Source: Roseiarcus sp036513315
GTDB lineage: Bacteria > Pseudomonadota > Alphaproteobacteria > Rhizobiales > Beijerinckiaceae
Direction of reading: 5' to 3'
Assembly (NCBI GenBank): GCA_036513315.1
Contig: DATBZF010000086.1
Coordinates: forward strand, 1-64,000
Length of the DNA stretch: 64,000 nucleotides
The notes beneath the pieces were generated by a model that worked only from the letters and a program-made list of their open reading frames with translations, searched no databases and was not told the origin of the DNA. The position numbers were made by a program, and so were the translations under genes. Numbering within the stretch: the first letter of the stretch is position 1; every line of letters begins with the position of its first letter. Shown piece by piece: positions 24,880-33,172 of this stretch.

Positions 24880-26376
24880 ATGAGGTTGCGGCTGGTATCG
24901 GCAAGGGGATTTGCGGCGCTCGTGCTGGTTTGGACAGCCGCCGCCCTGGCGCAGGACATTCCGTCGCCGGCCCCGGCCGCCGCGCCGTCCGCCGCTGCGC
25001 CACCCGCAGCCCCCGCGGCGAGCCCCGGCCCGAACCCGCCGCCGGCTGCCGCTGCGCCGACCACGCCCGCCGCGGCGCCGGCGAGGCCCGCCTCGATCAC
25101 CCCCGTGCCTGGCGCGGCGCCTCTGCCGATCCCGGCTGATGTCGGCGCGACGCCGCCGATCGAGCCGCCGAAGATAGAAACGCCGAAGCCGAAGAAGGTC
25201 GTCCGCATCGCCCCGCCGCGCGAGACCGCTCTATCGGACGATCCGACGCCGACTTTCCAGCCCGACACGTTCTTCGCCACCGCCAAAGCCTCGGAGCGTT
25301 ACGCCGCGATCGCCGACGCTGGCGGCTGGCCGCATATCGCCGCGCCGCTGAAGGCTGGAGCGAGGGGCGCCAGTGTGGCGGTGTTGCGTCAGCGACTCGC
25401 CGCCGAGGGCGATCTCGAGGCCGCCAAGGCCGCCAATGGCGCGGCATGGGACGACGACGTCACGGCGGCGGTGAAGCACTTCCAGTCGCGCATGGGCCTG
25501 CGCCAGACAGGCATCGTCGCCGGCGCGACGCTGACCGCGATGAACGTTCCGGCGACGACGCGCTTTAAGCAATTGGCCTCGAGCGCCCAGCGGCTGGCGG
25601 GCGTCAATTTCACCTTCGGCGATCGTTATGTCGTCGTGAACCTTCCCTCGACCCAGGTCGAAGCGGTGGAAAACGGCCGCGTCGTCCATCATTACATCGC
25701 GATCGTCGGCGGCGTGGAACATCAATCGCCGGAAATTTCCGCCAAAATATCGGTAATCAATCTCAATCCGACCTGGACCGTGCCGACCTCCATCATCAAG
25801 AAGGAGATCATCCCGAAAATGCAGAAGGATCCTGGCTATCTCACGCGCGCCAAGATCCGCATCCTCGACGGCGCCGGCAATGTCATCGACCCCAGAAGCG
25901 TCAACTGGAACACCGAAAGCGCCGTCAATTACACTTTGAGGCAGGATTCGGGGGCGAGCAATTCGCTCGGAGCCATCCGCATCGGCATGCCCAACAAGCT
26001 GGCGGTCTATATGCACGACACGCCGTCGAAAGGCCTGTTCGGCGCCGATTATCGCTTCCTCTCGCATGGCTGCGTGCGCGTGCAGGGCGTCTATGATCTC
26101 GCCCAATGGCTGCTGGAAGGCACGTCGGACGGCAATGGCGTCTGGACCAAGGACGCCTTGCTCGCCAAAATCAAAGACGGCGCGCGCGAAGATATCAAAC
26201 TCGCCAAAATCGTTCCCGTCATCTGGGTCTATCTCACCGGCTGGGCCAATGGCGACGGCATGGTGAGTTTCCGCGACGATGTCTACGGCATCGACACAAT
26301 CGGCGAAGCGACCGCCAATGCCGCGCCGACAGTCGCCGCGCCGACGGCCAATTCATTGTCCACTCCGACGCGATGA
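24880..26376 (+). CDS. L,D-transpeptidase with peptidoglycan-binding domain
   Basis: A 498-residue periplasmic enzyme. A signal sequence is followed by a long Ala/Pro-rich linker (residues 25-110), a PG_binding_1 domain (GASVAVLRQRLAAEGDLEAA and VKHFQSRMGLRQTG), and a YkuD catalytic domain. The catalytic motif is LSHGCVRVQ with Cys398 and a histidine two residues before. The order and GDRYVVVNLPSTQVEAVENG resemble YcbB/LdtD-type enzymes that make 3-3 cross-links. The downstream gene overlaps it by four bases. Confidence 0.93.
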   Translation: MRLRLVSARGFAALVLVWTAAALAQDIPSPAPAAAPSAAAPPAAPAASPGPNPPPAAAAPTTPAAAPARPASITPVPGAAPLPIPADVGATPPIEPPKIETPKPKKVVRIAPPRETALSDDPTPTFQPDTFFATAKASERYAAIADAGGWPHIAAPLKAGARGASVAVLRQRLAAEGDLEAAKAANGAAWDDDVTAAVKHFQSRMGLRQTGIVAGATLTAMNVPATTRFKQLASSAQRLAGVNFTFGDRYVVVNLPSTQVEAVENGRVVHHYIAIVGGVEHQSPEISAKISVINLNPTWTVPTSIIKKEIIPKMQKDPGYLTRAKIRILDGAGNVIDPRSVNWNTESAVNYTLRQDSGASNSLGAIRIGMPNKLAVYMHDTPSKGLFGADYRFLSHGCVRVQGVYDLAQWLLEGTSDGNGVWTKDALLAKIKDGAREDIKLAKIVPVIWVYLTGWANGDGMVSFRDDVYGIDTIGEATANAAPTVAAPTANSLSTPTR

Positions 26377-26987
26377 ACGGGCTGCGCCCCTTACAAAACC
26401 GCGTCAATCCTTTCGGCGAACTCATCGCCACGCCGGCGCGCGGCATGTTGCTCGGCAATCGCGGCGGCAAGTTTCATCGCGACGACCGGACGCTTGGTCG
26501 CCGACGTTGGGCCTCGAAGCAATGGATCGCCTGCGTCTGCGCATTCAAAGGGCGAAGGCGCGTCGTCTGGGGCGCCGGCTATACGCAATTGTTCTTCCTT
26601 GACGAGGTGACCGCGCTCGCCGCCGGCCATCGCCCCTGTTTCGAATGCCGGCGCGCCGAGGCTGAGTCGTTTCGCGCCTGCTTTGGCGGCGGCCGTCGCC
26701 TCAGCGCGCCCGGGATGGACACCATCCTGCACCGGGAGCGGCTGGCGGCCGGCGGAAAACGCATCTGGCAATCTTCCTTCGCGCAATTGCCCGACGGAAC
26801 CATGGTTGCGCTCGCCGGCCGCGCTTATGCGCTTTGCGGCGACGCGCTTTTGCCGTGGCGCTTCGAGAGCTATGAAGCCCCGCGCAAGCGGCCGCGCGAG
26901 GGAATTGCTGAGGTGTTGACGCCGCCGGCGATCGTCGCCGTTCTCGCGGCGGGCTATCCCCCGCGCTGGGCGGCATTGACCCGCTGA
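26373..26987 (+). CDS. Conserved hypothetical protein with Cys-x-x-Cys motif
   Basis: A 204-residue soluble protein translated from an ATG overlapping the transpeptidase stop (ATGA). A central segment, VTALAAGHRPCFECRRAEAE, carries a C-x-x-C pair in a context seen in a conserved family of unknown function. Other segments are TPARGMLLGNRGGKFHRDD, APGMDTILHRERL and LPDGTMVALAGRAYALCGDA, which looks like a start of a beta-rich domain. No enzymatic role can be assigned. Coupling to the transpeptidase may be only positional. Confidence 0.75.
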   Translation: MNGLRPLQNRVNPFGELIATPARGMLLGNRGGKFHRDDRTLGRRRWASKQWIACVCAFKGRRRVVWGAGYTQLFFLDEVTALAAGHRPCFECRRAEAESFRACFGGGRRLSAPGMDTILHRERLAAGGKRIWQSSFAQLPDGTMVALAGRAYALCGDALLPWRFESYEAPRKRPREGIAEVLTPPAIVAVLAAGYPPRWAALTR

Positions 26988-27041
26988 CGGCTTTGTCGTG
27001 AGATCGATGAGACGCCCACGCGTCGCGCTCTGGGGAAAGAC

Positions 27042-27413
27042 ATGATGCGCCGATCGGTTCTGACCTTGCTGGCGCTGGCCGCCTGCGCGAATGTCGCTCA
27101 CGCTGGCGATGTGTCCGGCGTCTGGCTGCACGAGGACGGCGACTCGAAGGTGCGCTTCGCGCCATGCGGCGCTGCGATCTGCGGGACTATCACGTGGCTC
27201 AGGGGCAAGGACCCCGAAGCCAAGGTCGGTCAGCGCGTTTTCTACGATATGGTTCCGGCGGGCGACAATGTCTGGACGGGCAAGGCGTTCGAGCCTGCCA
27301 GCGGCAAGGAATATGCGGGAAAAATGTCGTTATCCGGCGACAGGCTGACCACCGCCGGCTGCGTTTTCGGCGGCCTGATCTGCAAGTCGATCGTCTGGAC
27401 CCGTTCGCCTTGA
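27042..27413 (+). CDS. DUF2147 secreted protein
   Basis: A 123-residue protein with a signal peptide (MRRSVLTLLALAACANVAHA). The mature part is the DUF2147 beta-barrel: VSGVWLHEDGDSKVRFAPCG, ICGTITWLRG, VFYDMVPAGDNVWTGKAFEP and GKMSLSGDRLTTAGCVFGGL, ending CKSIVWTR. Cysteines occur in conserved positions. Known members are exported and of unknown function. GGGGAAA precedes the tandem ATG ATG; either may be used. Confidence 0.9.
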   Translation: MMRRSVLTLLALAACANVAHAGDVSGVWLHEDGDSKVRFAPCGAAICGTITWLRGKDPEAKVGQRVFYDMVPAGDNVWTGKAFEPASGKEYAGKMSLSGDRLTTAGCVFGGLICKSIVWTRSP

Positions 27414-27455
27414 AGACCTCGCGAAAGAATGTCGCGACGGGCGCCGGCGCGCAGA

Positions 27456-30302
27456 CTATTGTGCGGCCGCCGCCTGCGTCGTCGGGAAAGCGACTTCCAC
27501 CAGCGTGCCCTGTTCCTTCCGGCTCTTGATCGAAATGCCGGCGCGATTGGCTTCGACCAGAGCTTTGGTCAGCGGCAGGCCGAGACCGGTGCCGCCCTTT
27601 TGCTTCGCCGATGAAATCTGTCGGAACGGCTCCAGCGCGGCGCCGAGCTCCGCCTCGCTCATGCCGATGCCGGTGTCGCGCACGCGAATGACCGCCTGGC
27701 CGGAATCGTTGATCGCGGTCGAGACGATGACCTGTCCGCCCGGCTCGTTGAACTTGACCGCGTTCGACATAAGATTCAGCATGATCTGCCGCAGCGAACG
27801 CTCGTCAGCGATGATTTTCGGCAGCTTGTCGAATAGCGACAGGCGCATGATGATCCGTTCCTGCGCGGCCTGCGGCTGCATCAGGGAAACGCATTCCTGG
27901 ATGACGCTGTTGGCGTCGACCGCGGCGAAGTTGAAATCATGCTTGCCGGCCTCGATTTTTGAAAGGTCGAGCAGGTCGTTGACGAGGCTCATCACATGCG
28001 CGCCGGACGAATGGATGTCTTTCAGATATTCCTTGTAGCGGTCATTGCCGACCGGACCGAAGCGTTCGTCGAGGATGACCTCGGCGAAGCCGAGAATGGC
28101 GTTGAGCGGGGTCCTGATTTCGTGCCCGATCTTGGCCAGGAATTCTGATTTTAGCGCACTGGCCTTTTCCGCCTGGCCTCGCGCCGCCTCGAGATCGCGC
28201 TCGATCGTCTTCCATTGGGTCATGTCGCGCAATACGGCGCAGAATTTGGCGTCCGGCGATGAATTGATGCGCCCCATCGTGATAAAAAGTGGAATCGCGC
28301 GACCGTGGCGCTCGCGTCCCAGCGCCTCGCGTCCGTCGTTGAGAAGGCTGGCGAGGCCGGTCGTTTGCAATCCTTCAAAATAGGCTTTGATCGGCGCGTG
28401 GCTTTCAGGCGACAGGAGGGAAAGAAAGTTTTCGCCCGCGACCTCTTTCTGGTCGAAACCGAACAAGGCCTCGGCCGGTCGATTCAACGAGAGAATCCTG
28501 CCCTGAGAATCGAGCATGACGATCCCGTCGGTCGCCGTGTCGAGAACGCTCGCGAGTTCGCGCGCTTCGGCCTGCCGCGCGCGGGCGTCAAATTCCAGCG
28601 CCCGGAACTTGGGGGCAAATTCCGCTTCGAGCGAGCGGCGCACGGAAATCAATGTGGCGACGGCGCCGCCCCATTCGATGGTCTGGATTTGTCCGTCTAC
28701 GGCGATCTCATCGCCATCGGCCGAGATCAGCGACAACATGCGCGCCTCTGCCGCCGCACCCATTGGTTCAGGCGGGCGTCCCTTGAAAGTCTCGGCCAAT
28801 CCCGACTTGGCTCGGAACTGCGTCAAATCCCGATAGCCGAGGAGTTCGAGCAGGGTCCGGTTCAGATAAAGCGCCTCGTCGCCGCGCGCCACCAAAGCGC
28901 CGATCGGCAAAAGATCCAGCAGGCGGCTGGATTCGTCGGCGATCCTGTCGGCGCGAGCGCTTGCGATATCATCGGCGACAATCCGCTCCTCGCTATCTTC
29001 CGTTGCCGGCGCGACTGCATGAGGCGGGCCAAGATCAATAAGGTCGCGAGTCTGGTCCGGCGCGGACGGGGCGGGCGCTTCCGGCCCGGCCGACGCCGGC
29101 GCGTTGCGGTCCTCGCGATGCTCCGTCGCCTTGGCGCCAAGCGCGCGCGCGATTTCGCGAAACGCGTCGCGCTCATGAACCGTCAGTTCGACGCTCTCAT
29201 TGTCGTCGCCGCGCCGCGGCCCTTCGTCGGGCGCCAGAAAGGGGCGCAATGCGCCAGGCCTGATCGGCACGACATTCGGGCCGCCCGCATAGGTTTGCAC
29301 CGGTGAACGCAACGGCACGATTTCGGCGCTGCGCTCGGTGGGCGCCTCGGCGCTCACATACGCATCCCCAGGCGCAGGCGACGTATCGGGCGCCGGCGAT
29401 GAATCGGCGCTCGCCATTTCGGCAGGTTGATCGACTGTGGGCGCGGCCGGAGCGGCGTTGCTTTCTCCGCTTCCCAAGCCCGTCGTCTCGAACGGCGCCG
29501 TTTCGCCGGTGAGGATTCCAAAACCGCGATATCCCAGGAAGCGGCGCTCCCGGTCGAAAATCGGCGCTCCCGACAAAGCGACCACCGCCGCCTCCTTGCT
29601 CGAATCCTGGCGGCGATCGCGCGGCCACGCCACGCGCAGCGAACTGAAGGTCCCCCGGCTTGCCAGCGTCCCAGCCAATCGGCCGTCGTCGTCGAGACCG
29701 GTCCTCGCCTTCAAGGCTTCGAGCGATTCGGCCGGACGCGGCGCCGCCTCGCCGACGGCGCCGACCAGCGCGCTTACTGGCGCCGCGAAGCAGAAATGCT
29801 CGTCGAGGCTCCACAGAAACCGCCGCGCCGCATTCCCTTTGCCGTCGATTTCGTCCGGCGAAGCGGCGGCGGACGCGACGGTCATGGGCATAGCTGTCGG
29901 CGACGTCATGTCTTTCGCGCTGGCAGGCGTCGTCGCCACGAGAAAGACCTCGCCTCGCGCATTGGCGACGCCCGCGCAAAGCATCGATAATTCCAGTGGG
30001 AGCCGGCCGACAAAAAAGCGCAGGCGTTCGAGCCTGGGGGGCGCGCCGGCCGTCAGCGCGCTCGCCAATTGGCGCAAGCGCCGGGCCCCCGGGCTCGTCC
30101 CGGCAATCGCCACGGCATTGAACTGCGCCAGGCTGAGGGTCCGAAAAGTCGCTTGGGCGGCTTCATTGGCGAAAACCACGCGCGCAGGCTGCCCAGCAGC
30201 GATGAGCAAAGGGGCGCCGCCGTGCAAATGTCCGGCGAAGGGCGATTGCGCGAGGAGTTCGGCAATATCCGCATCCGCGGTTTTTTGGTCGATCGGGTCC
30301 AT
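27456..30302 (-). CDS. PAS-rich sensor histidine kinase, PdhS/PleC-DivJ family
   Basis: A 948-residue kinase without obvious transmembrane segments. An N-terminal PAS-like region (about 30-130), a second sensory region (160-275), a variable low-complexity linker, and PAS domains near 455-560 and 585-700 precede the transmitter. The dimerisation motif FLAKIGHEIRTPLNAILGFA places the phosphorylated histidine at about 727. The N box (NLMSNAVKF), G1 (DTGIGM) and G2 (GGTGLGLPL) follow. YKEYLKDIHSSGAHVMSLVN is typical of the PdhS/CbrA group that acts on the cell-cycle regulator DivK. Its partner is not in the window. Confidence 0.9.
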   Translation of the reverse strand: MDPIDQKTADADIAELLAQSPFAGHLHGGAPLLIAAGQPARVVFANEAAQATFRTLSLAQFNAVAIAGTSPGARRLRQLASALTAGAPPRLERLRFFVGRLPLELSMLCAGVANARGEVFLVATTPASAKDMTSPTAMPMTVASAAASPDEIDGKGNAARRFLWSLDEHFCFAAPVSALVGAVGEAAPRPAESLEALKARTGLDDDGRLAGTLASRGTFSSLRVAWPRDRRQDSSKEAAVVALSGAPIFDRERRFLGYRGFGILTGETAPFETTGLGSGESNAAPAAPTVDQPAEMASADSSPAPDTSPAPGDAYVSAEAPTERSAEIVPLRSPVQTYAGGPNVVPIRPGALRPFLAPDEGPRRGDDNESVELTVHERDAFREIARALGAKATEHREDRNAPASAGPEAPAPSAPDQTRDLIDLGPPHAVAPATEDSEERIVADDIASARADRIADESSRLLDLLPIGALVARGDEALYLNRTLLELLGYRDLTQFRAKSGLAETFKGRPPEPMGAAAEARMLSLISADGDEIAVDGQIQTIEWGGAVATLISVRRSLEAEFAPKFRALEFDARARQAEARELASVLDTATDGIVMLDSQGRILSLNRPAEALFGFDQKEVAGENFLSLLSPESHAPIKAYFEGLQTTGLASLLNDGREALGRERHGRAIPLFITMGRINSSPDAKFCAVLRDMTQWKTIERDLEAARGQAEKASALKSEFLAKIGHEIRTPLNAILGFAEVILDERFGPVGNDRYKEYLKDIHSSGAHVMSLVNDLLDLSKIEAGKHDFNFAAVDANSVIQECVSLMQPQAAQERIIMRLSLFDKLPKIIADERSLRQIMLNLMSNAVKFNEPGGQVIVSTAINDSGQAVIRVRDTGIGMSEAELGAALEPFRQISSAKQKGGTGLGLPLTKALVEANRAGISIKSRKEQGTLVEVAFPTTQAAAAQ

Positions 30303-30471
30303 CTGCGGCTATTGAATCCAGGAAATCGATACGCTCCGGACCAGGCAGGCGGGAGAATCGAAAACCGCCGGAATGGTTCAAATATTACTAAAACCTTAAT
30401 GCCATCCCTTACGCCTCGTCCATGCTGTCTGCGCGTTGTCCTCATCGAAGGGTTAAAATTTCTGGTGCACC

Positions 30472-30486
30472 GCAATATAATATTGC
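30472..30486. promoter_or_regulatory. 15-bp palindrome at the phasin promoter
   Basis: GCAATATAATATTGC is a perfect dyad (GCAATAT-A-ATATTGC). It overlaps the -35 hexamer of the phasin promoter and continues into TTGCAATGCAA, a TGC-rich motif of the type bound by PhaR repressors of phasin genes. Binding is inferred. Confidence 0.45.
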
Positions 30487-30511
30487 AATGCAACATAGAA
30501 GGGTCTATATC
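30483..30511 (+). promoter_or_regulatory. Sigma70-like promoter of the phasin operon
   Basis: TTGCAA and TATATC with a 17-bp spacer lie 42 bp before the phasin ATG. Confidence 0.55.
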
Positions 30512-30553
30512 GTTACCAGGACGAATCGAGATGAAGCGTCAGGAGGAAATGAA

Positions 30554-30919
30554 ATGGCGAATACTCCCTATGAAATTCCGAGTGAATTGCGTGATTTTGC
30601 CGAGCGCAGCGTCGATCAGGCGCGCAAAGCCTTCGAAGGCTTTGTAACGGTCGCGCAAAAGACGGCCGGAACGGTCGATGGCGCGGCGCAGGAAGCGCAG
30701 AGCGGCGTCAAGCACGTCGGCTCGCAGATTCTTGGCTTTGCCGAGCAGAACGTGAATGCCGCCTTCGATCTGGCGCAGAAGCTGGTGCATGCGAAGGACC
30801 CGCAGGAGGCTTTTACGCTTCAGAGCGAGTTCTTGAAGAAGCAGATCGAAGCATTGCAGGGGCAGGCCAAAGAGCTTGGCGCAATCATCCAGAAGAGCGC
30901 CGCCCAGTCGACCAAATAG
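30554..30919 (+). CDS. Phasin family protein 1
   Basis: A 121-residue helical protein that would coat polyhydroxyalkanoate granules. It begins MANTPYEIPSELRDFAERSV and contains the phasin_2 pattern QARKAFEGFVTVAQKTAGTV, then HAKDPQEAFTLQSEFLKKQ and a Gln/Ala-rich C-terminal helix. The ATG follows AGGAGG by seven bases; an upstream in-frame extension lacks this. It is preceded by a clear promoter and followed 57 bp later by a second phasin. Confidence 0.93.
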   Translation: MANTPYEIPSELRDFAERSVDQARKAFEGFVTVAQKTAGTVDGAAQEAQSGVKHVGSQILGFAEQNVNAAFDLAQKLVHAKDPQEAFTLQSEFLKKQIEALQGQAKELGAIIQKSAAQSTK

Positions 30920-30976
30920 GTCCTTGCGCGTTCAACGCCCCAGATATTCCACTCAATCAACTTGAAGGATTCTCCC

Positions 30977-31474
30977 ATGGCCACCGCAGTCAAAAAAGCA
31001 ACCCCGCCAGTCGTCGCTCCCGTCGCGGCGCTGCCTGAGCCCCAAATCGAGAAGAAGGTTGAAGCCTTTACGGCGCCCGCCGCCGAAATCCAGGACAGTG
31101 TTCGCAAGGTCCTCGAAAAGGGCGTCGCCGACACCCGAGCCGCCTATGCCAAGGCCAAGGCGGCCGCCGAGGAGACAAGCGGCGCTTTCGAATCCAGCTG
31201 CGCGACAGCCGCCAAGGGCGTCATCGAATTCAACACCAAGGCGCTCGACGCCCTGCGCGCCAACGCCGAAGCCAATTTCGATTTCCTCAAATCCGCCATC
31301 AGCGTGAAGTCGGTGCCGGAATTTGTCGCCTTGCAGGGCGAGCATGCGCGCCAGCAGGCCGAGGCGATTGCCGCCCAGGCCAAGGAAATCGCCGCCCTGA
31401 GCCAAAAGGTCGCCACTGAATCGGTCGCGCCGCTCAAGACCCAATTCGCCAAGACGTTCAAGCTGGCTGTCTGA
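30977..31474 (+). CDS. Phasin family protein 2
   Basis: A 165-residue protein with an Ala/Pro/Lys-rich N-terminus (MATAVKKATPPVVAPVAALP) reminiscent of PhaM/PhaF-like tails, followed by long amphipathic helices (TRAAYAKAKAAAEETSGAFE, EFVALQGEHARQQAEAIAAQ) of the phasin fold. AAGGA lies eight bases before the ATG. It shares the operon with phasin 1 and ends before a strong terminator. PHA synthase genes are not in the window. Confidence 0.9.
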   Translation: MATAVKKATPPVVAPVAALPEPQIEKKVEAFTAPAAEIQDSVRKVLEKGVADTRAAYAKAKAAAEETSGAFESSCATAAKGVIEFNTKALDALRANAEANFDFLKSAISVKSVPEFVALQGEHARQQAEAIAAQAKEIAALSQKVATESVAPLKTQFAKTFKLAV

Positions 31475-31519
31475 TAGACGCCGCGAATTCGGCCCGGCTC
31501 CCTTCAAGACGTCTGTCTC

Positions 31520-31545
31520 GGCGTCGCCCTTTGCGGGGCGGCGCC
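31520..31545 (+). terminator. Phasin operon terminator
   Basis: GGCGTCGCCC pairs with GGGCGGCGCC (31536-31545) over 10 bp with one G-U pair. The downstream TGCTTGTC is only mildly T-rich. Confidence 0.55.
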
Positions 31546-31704
31546 TGCTTGTCGAATCGCGCTTTCCGGGCCAGATTGGCGTTCGCCGCAGGCGGGCTTT
31601 TCTGGCGTTTGAAAAAATCGCTTCCGGCGCCTTGCGCGCGGCCCCAGATTCCAGCCTTGCAATAGCGTCGCTTTGTCACTAGGTTCCGCCGCGTTCCCGC
31701 CAGG

Positions 31705-31781
31705 GCCGCCATAGCTCAGTTGGTTAGAGCGCTAGATTGTGGATCTAGAGGTCCCCCGTTCGAGCCGGGGTGGCGGTACCA
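31705..31781 (+). tRNA. tRNA-His (GTG anticodon)
   Basis: A complete cloverleaf: acceptor GCCGCCA pairs with TGGCGGT, D arm AGCTCAGTTGGTTAGAGC, anticodon loop GATTGTGGATC with GTG, T arm CCCCGTTCGAGCCGGGG, and encoded CCA. Position 1 is G opposite U72 and the discriminator is A73. This is the alphaproteobacterial tRNA-His type that functions without the otherwise universal extra G-1. Confidence 0.97.
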
Positions 31782-31963
31782 GTAGTTACAATGTCCTGAC
31801 CGACCATTTGCGGTGAGTCGCTTCCCAAAGAAGCGCGTTGGCAAGCGTTTCGCAGCACGAACTGCGGCCCTCGCGTCGCTACCGCGAGCACAATCGATTT
31901 AGGGTCACGTCGCTGAGGTCAATTGCTCCAGCGGGCGCCGCGCCGTGGCGGGACGCTGTTCCG

Positions 31964-32605
31964 TCACCGGTGACTCCTTCGCAACCTCAGCTTCCAGCGC
32001 TCGCCCAGTTTGAGTTCCGTGCCAAAGACGTAGCGCGCCGCGATAGACCGCGGCCTCTTTCGCGATGCGGCGTCCTCTGAGCCCAAGTCAATCGATGGCG
32101 ACTGAGCGGCAATGGGCGCATCGGCTTGTTGAACCGTCGCGCCGTTCTCGAGACCCAGCGGCAGGCGCGGCGTCGCCTCAGTTCGGGTCATCGACGCGCT
32201 GTGCTCGTCAACAGCAGTTATGCGGGGAGCCCCTTGAAGGTACCCCGACGCAACTGGGCGCAGATCGTTGGCTGCGACAGCGGGCTTGCTCGAGCGCACC
32301 CTCTTTGGCGCTTTGCCTTGGCGGGAACGCTTCGGCGGCTCTGGCTGAGGTTGCGCCTCGCTTAGCGATCCGGTCTCGACAAGGCTTGGTAGTATCCGCC
32401 CGGTGGGAGGGGCAGGAGCTTTTTCGAAGACATGTTCGAGCAACTGAGCGGCTTCTCGCTTCTCAATGGCGCCGACAACAAAGGATTGGAGGGGTGTCGT
32501 CGCGGAAGGCGGTTCTTTCCCGACCGCCCAATCCGCCACAACGATGGAACGGCCGTGACGCCGCTTTACTTCTGTTATGAACGGACGCGATGTACGTCTC
32601 AACAA
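31964..32605 (-). CDS. Hypothetical basic protein
   Basis: A 213-residue frame from TTG, rich in Arg, Lys, Ser and Pro. The N-terminus reads RRTSRPFITEVKRRHGRS, followed by VVADWAVGKEPPSATTPLQS and a long low-complexity region with KRSRQGKAPKRVRSSKP. It ends ARYVFGTELKLGERWKLRLR. A basic R-R-x-x-R-P-F-x-x-E-x-K start resembles small proteins carried on rhizobial islands, but I cannot name a family. It is just after tRNA-His in a segment of lower GC. Frames on the opposite strand are less protein-like. Confidence 0.5.
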   Translation of the reverse strand: MLRRTSRPFITEVKRRHGRSIVVADWAVGKEPPSATTPLQSFVVGAIEKREAAQLLEHVFEKAPAPPTGRILPSLVETGSLSEAQPQPEPPKRSRQGKAPKRVRSSKPAVAANDLRPVASGYLQGAPRITAVDEHSASMTRTEATPRLPLGLENGATVQQADAPIAAQSPSIDLGSEDAASRKRPRSIAARYVFGTELKLGERWKLRLRRSHR

Positions 32606-32690
32606 TCCCTCGCTGCCTGTTGAAGCACTACCAAGCGCATATTTCCACGGCGCGCCAACGAGTCGTGAACTCGACGTCGACTGATGGCCG

Positions 32691-33002
32691 TCACCCCACC
32701 GCGTCTTTGGTAGCCTTTACCGGACGCGCCTTGATGATCTTCCGCGCCGGTTTCGCCTTAAAGACCGTCGGTTCCTTAGTGAACGGATTGATGCCCTTGC
32801 GCGCCTTCGTGGCCGGCTTCTTGACGACAACGAATTTGGCGAACCCGGGTACAACGAAGGCACCTGTCTTCTTAAGCTCCTTGTAGCCAATTTCGGCGAG
32901 CGACTCGATGACGCCTTTGACGTCCTTTCGCGTTATCGACTCCCCATGTTTCTCAGCAATCTTTTGGATCAGCTCAGATTTCGTCATCAGTTTGGCGGCC
33001 AT
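32691..33002 (-). CDS. HU/IHF family DNA-binding protein
   Basis: A 103-residue protein with one HU fold (residues 6-90). MTKSELIQKIAEKHGESITR, KKTGAFVVPGFAKFVVVKKP and RKGINPFTKEPTVFKAKPAR show the helical dimer part and the DNA-binding arm; the usual R-x-P tip is present as NPFTKEP. A short Lys/Ala tail follows. GGAGA lies four bases before the ATG at 33002, excluding the longer upstream frame. It may organise DNA or assist recombination, which would suit its position in a putative island. Confidence 0.92.
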   Translation of the reverse strand: MAAKLMTKSELIQKIAEKHGESITRKDVKGVIESLAEIGYKELKKTGAFVVPGFAKFVVVKKPATKARKGINPFTKEPTVFKAKPARKIIKARPVKATKDAVG

Positions 33003-33172
33003 GTTTTCTCCGTATGTCCGAATCATTTCGTGACGACGATAGCCCAAACCCTGCGTCGGAGGGAACACCCAGGCAATAGGTGAATTGTCTTCCTCCACAC
33101 TCTCGTCCGCTTTCGAGGATTCATCGCGCGCCCGGAAGTGCTGGAGCAACGCGACGGTTTCCAGCGAGCGGC

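Noticed and set aside
32065..32580. Plus-strand 171-codon frame opposite the hypothetical basic protein
   Set aside because: It overlaps the more protein-like minus-strand frame and has no recognisable domain.
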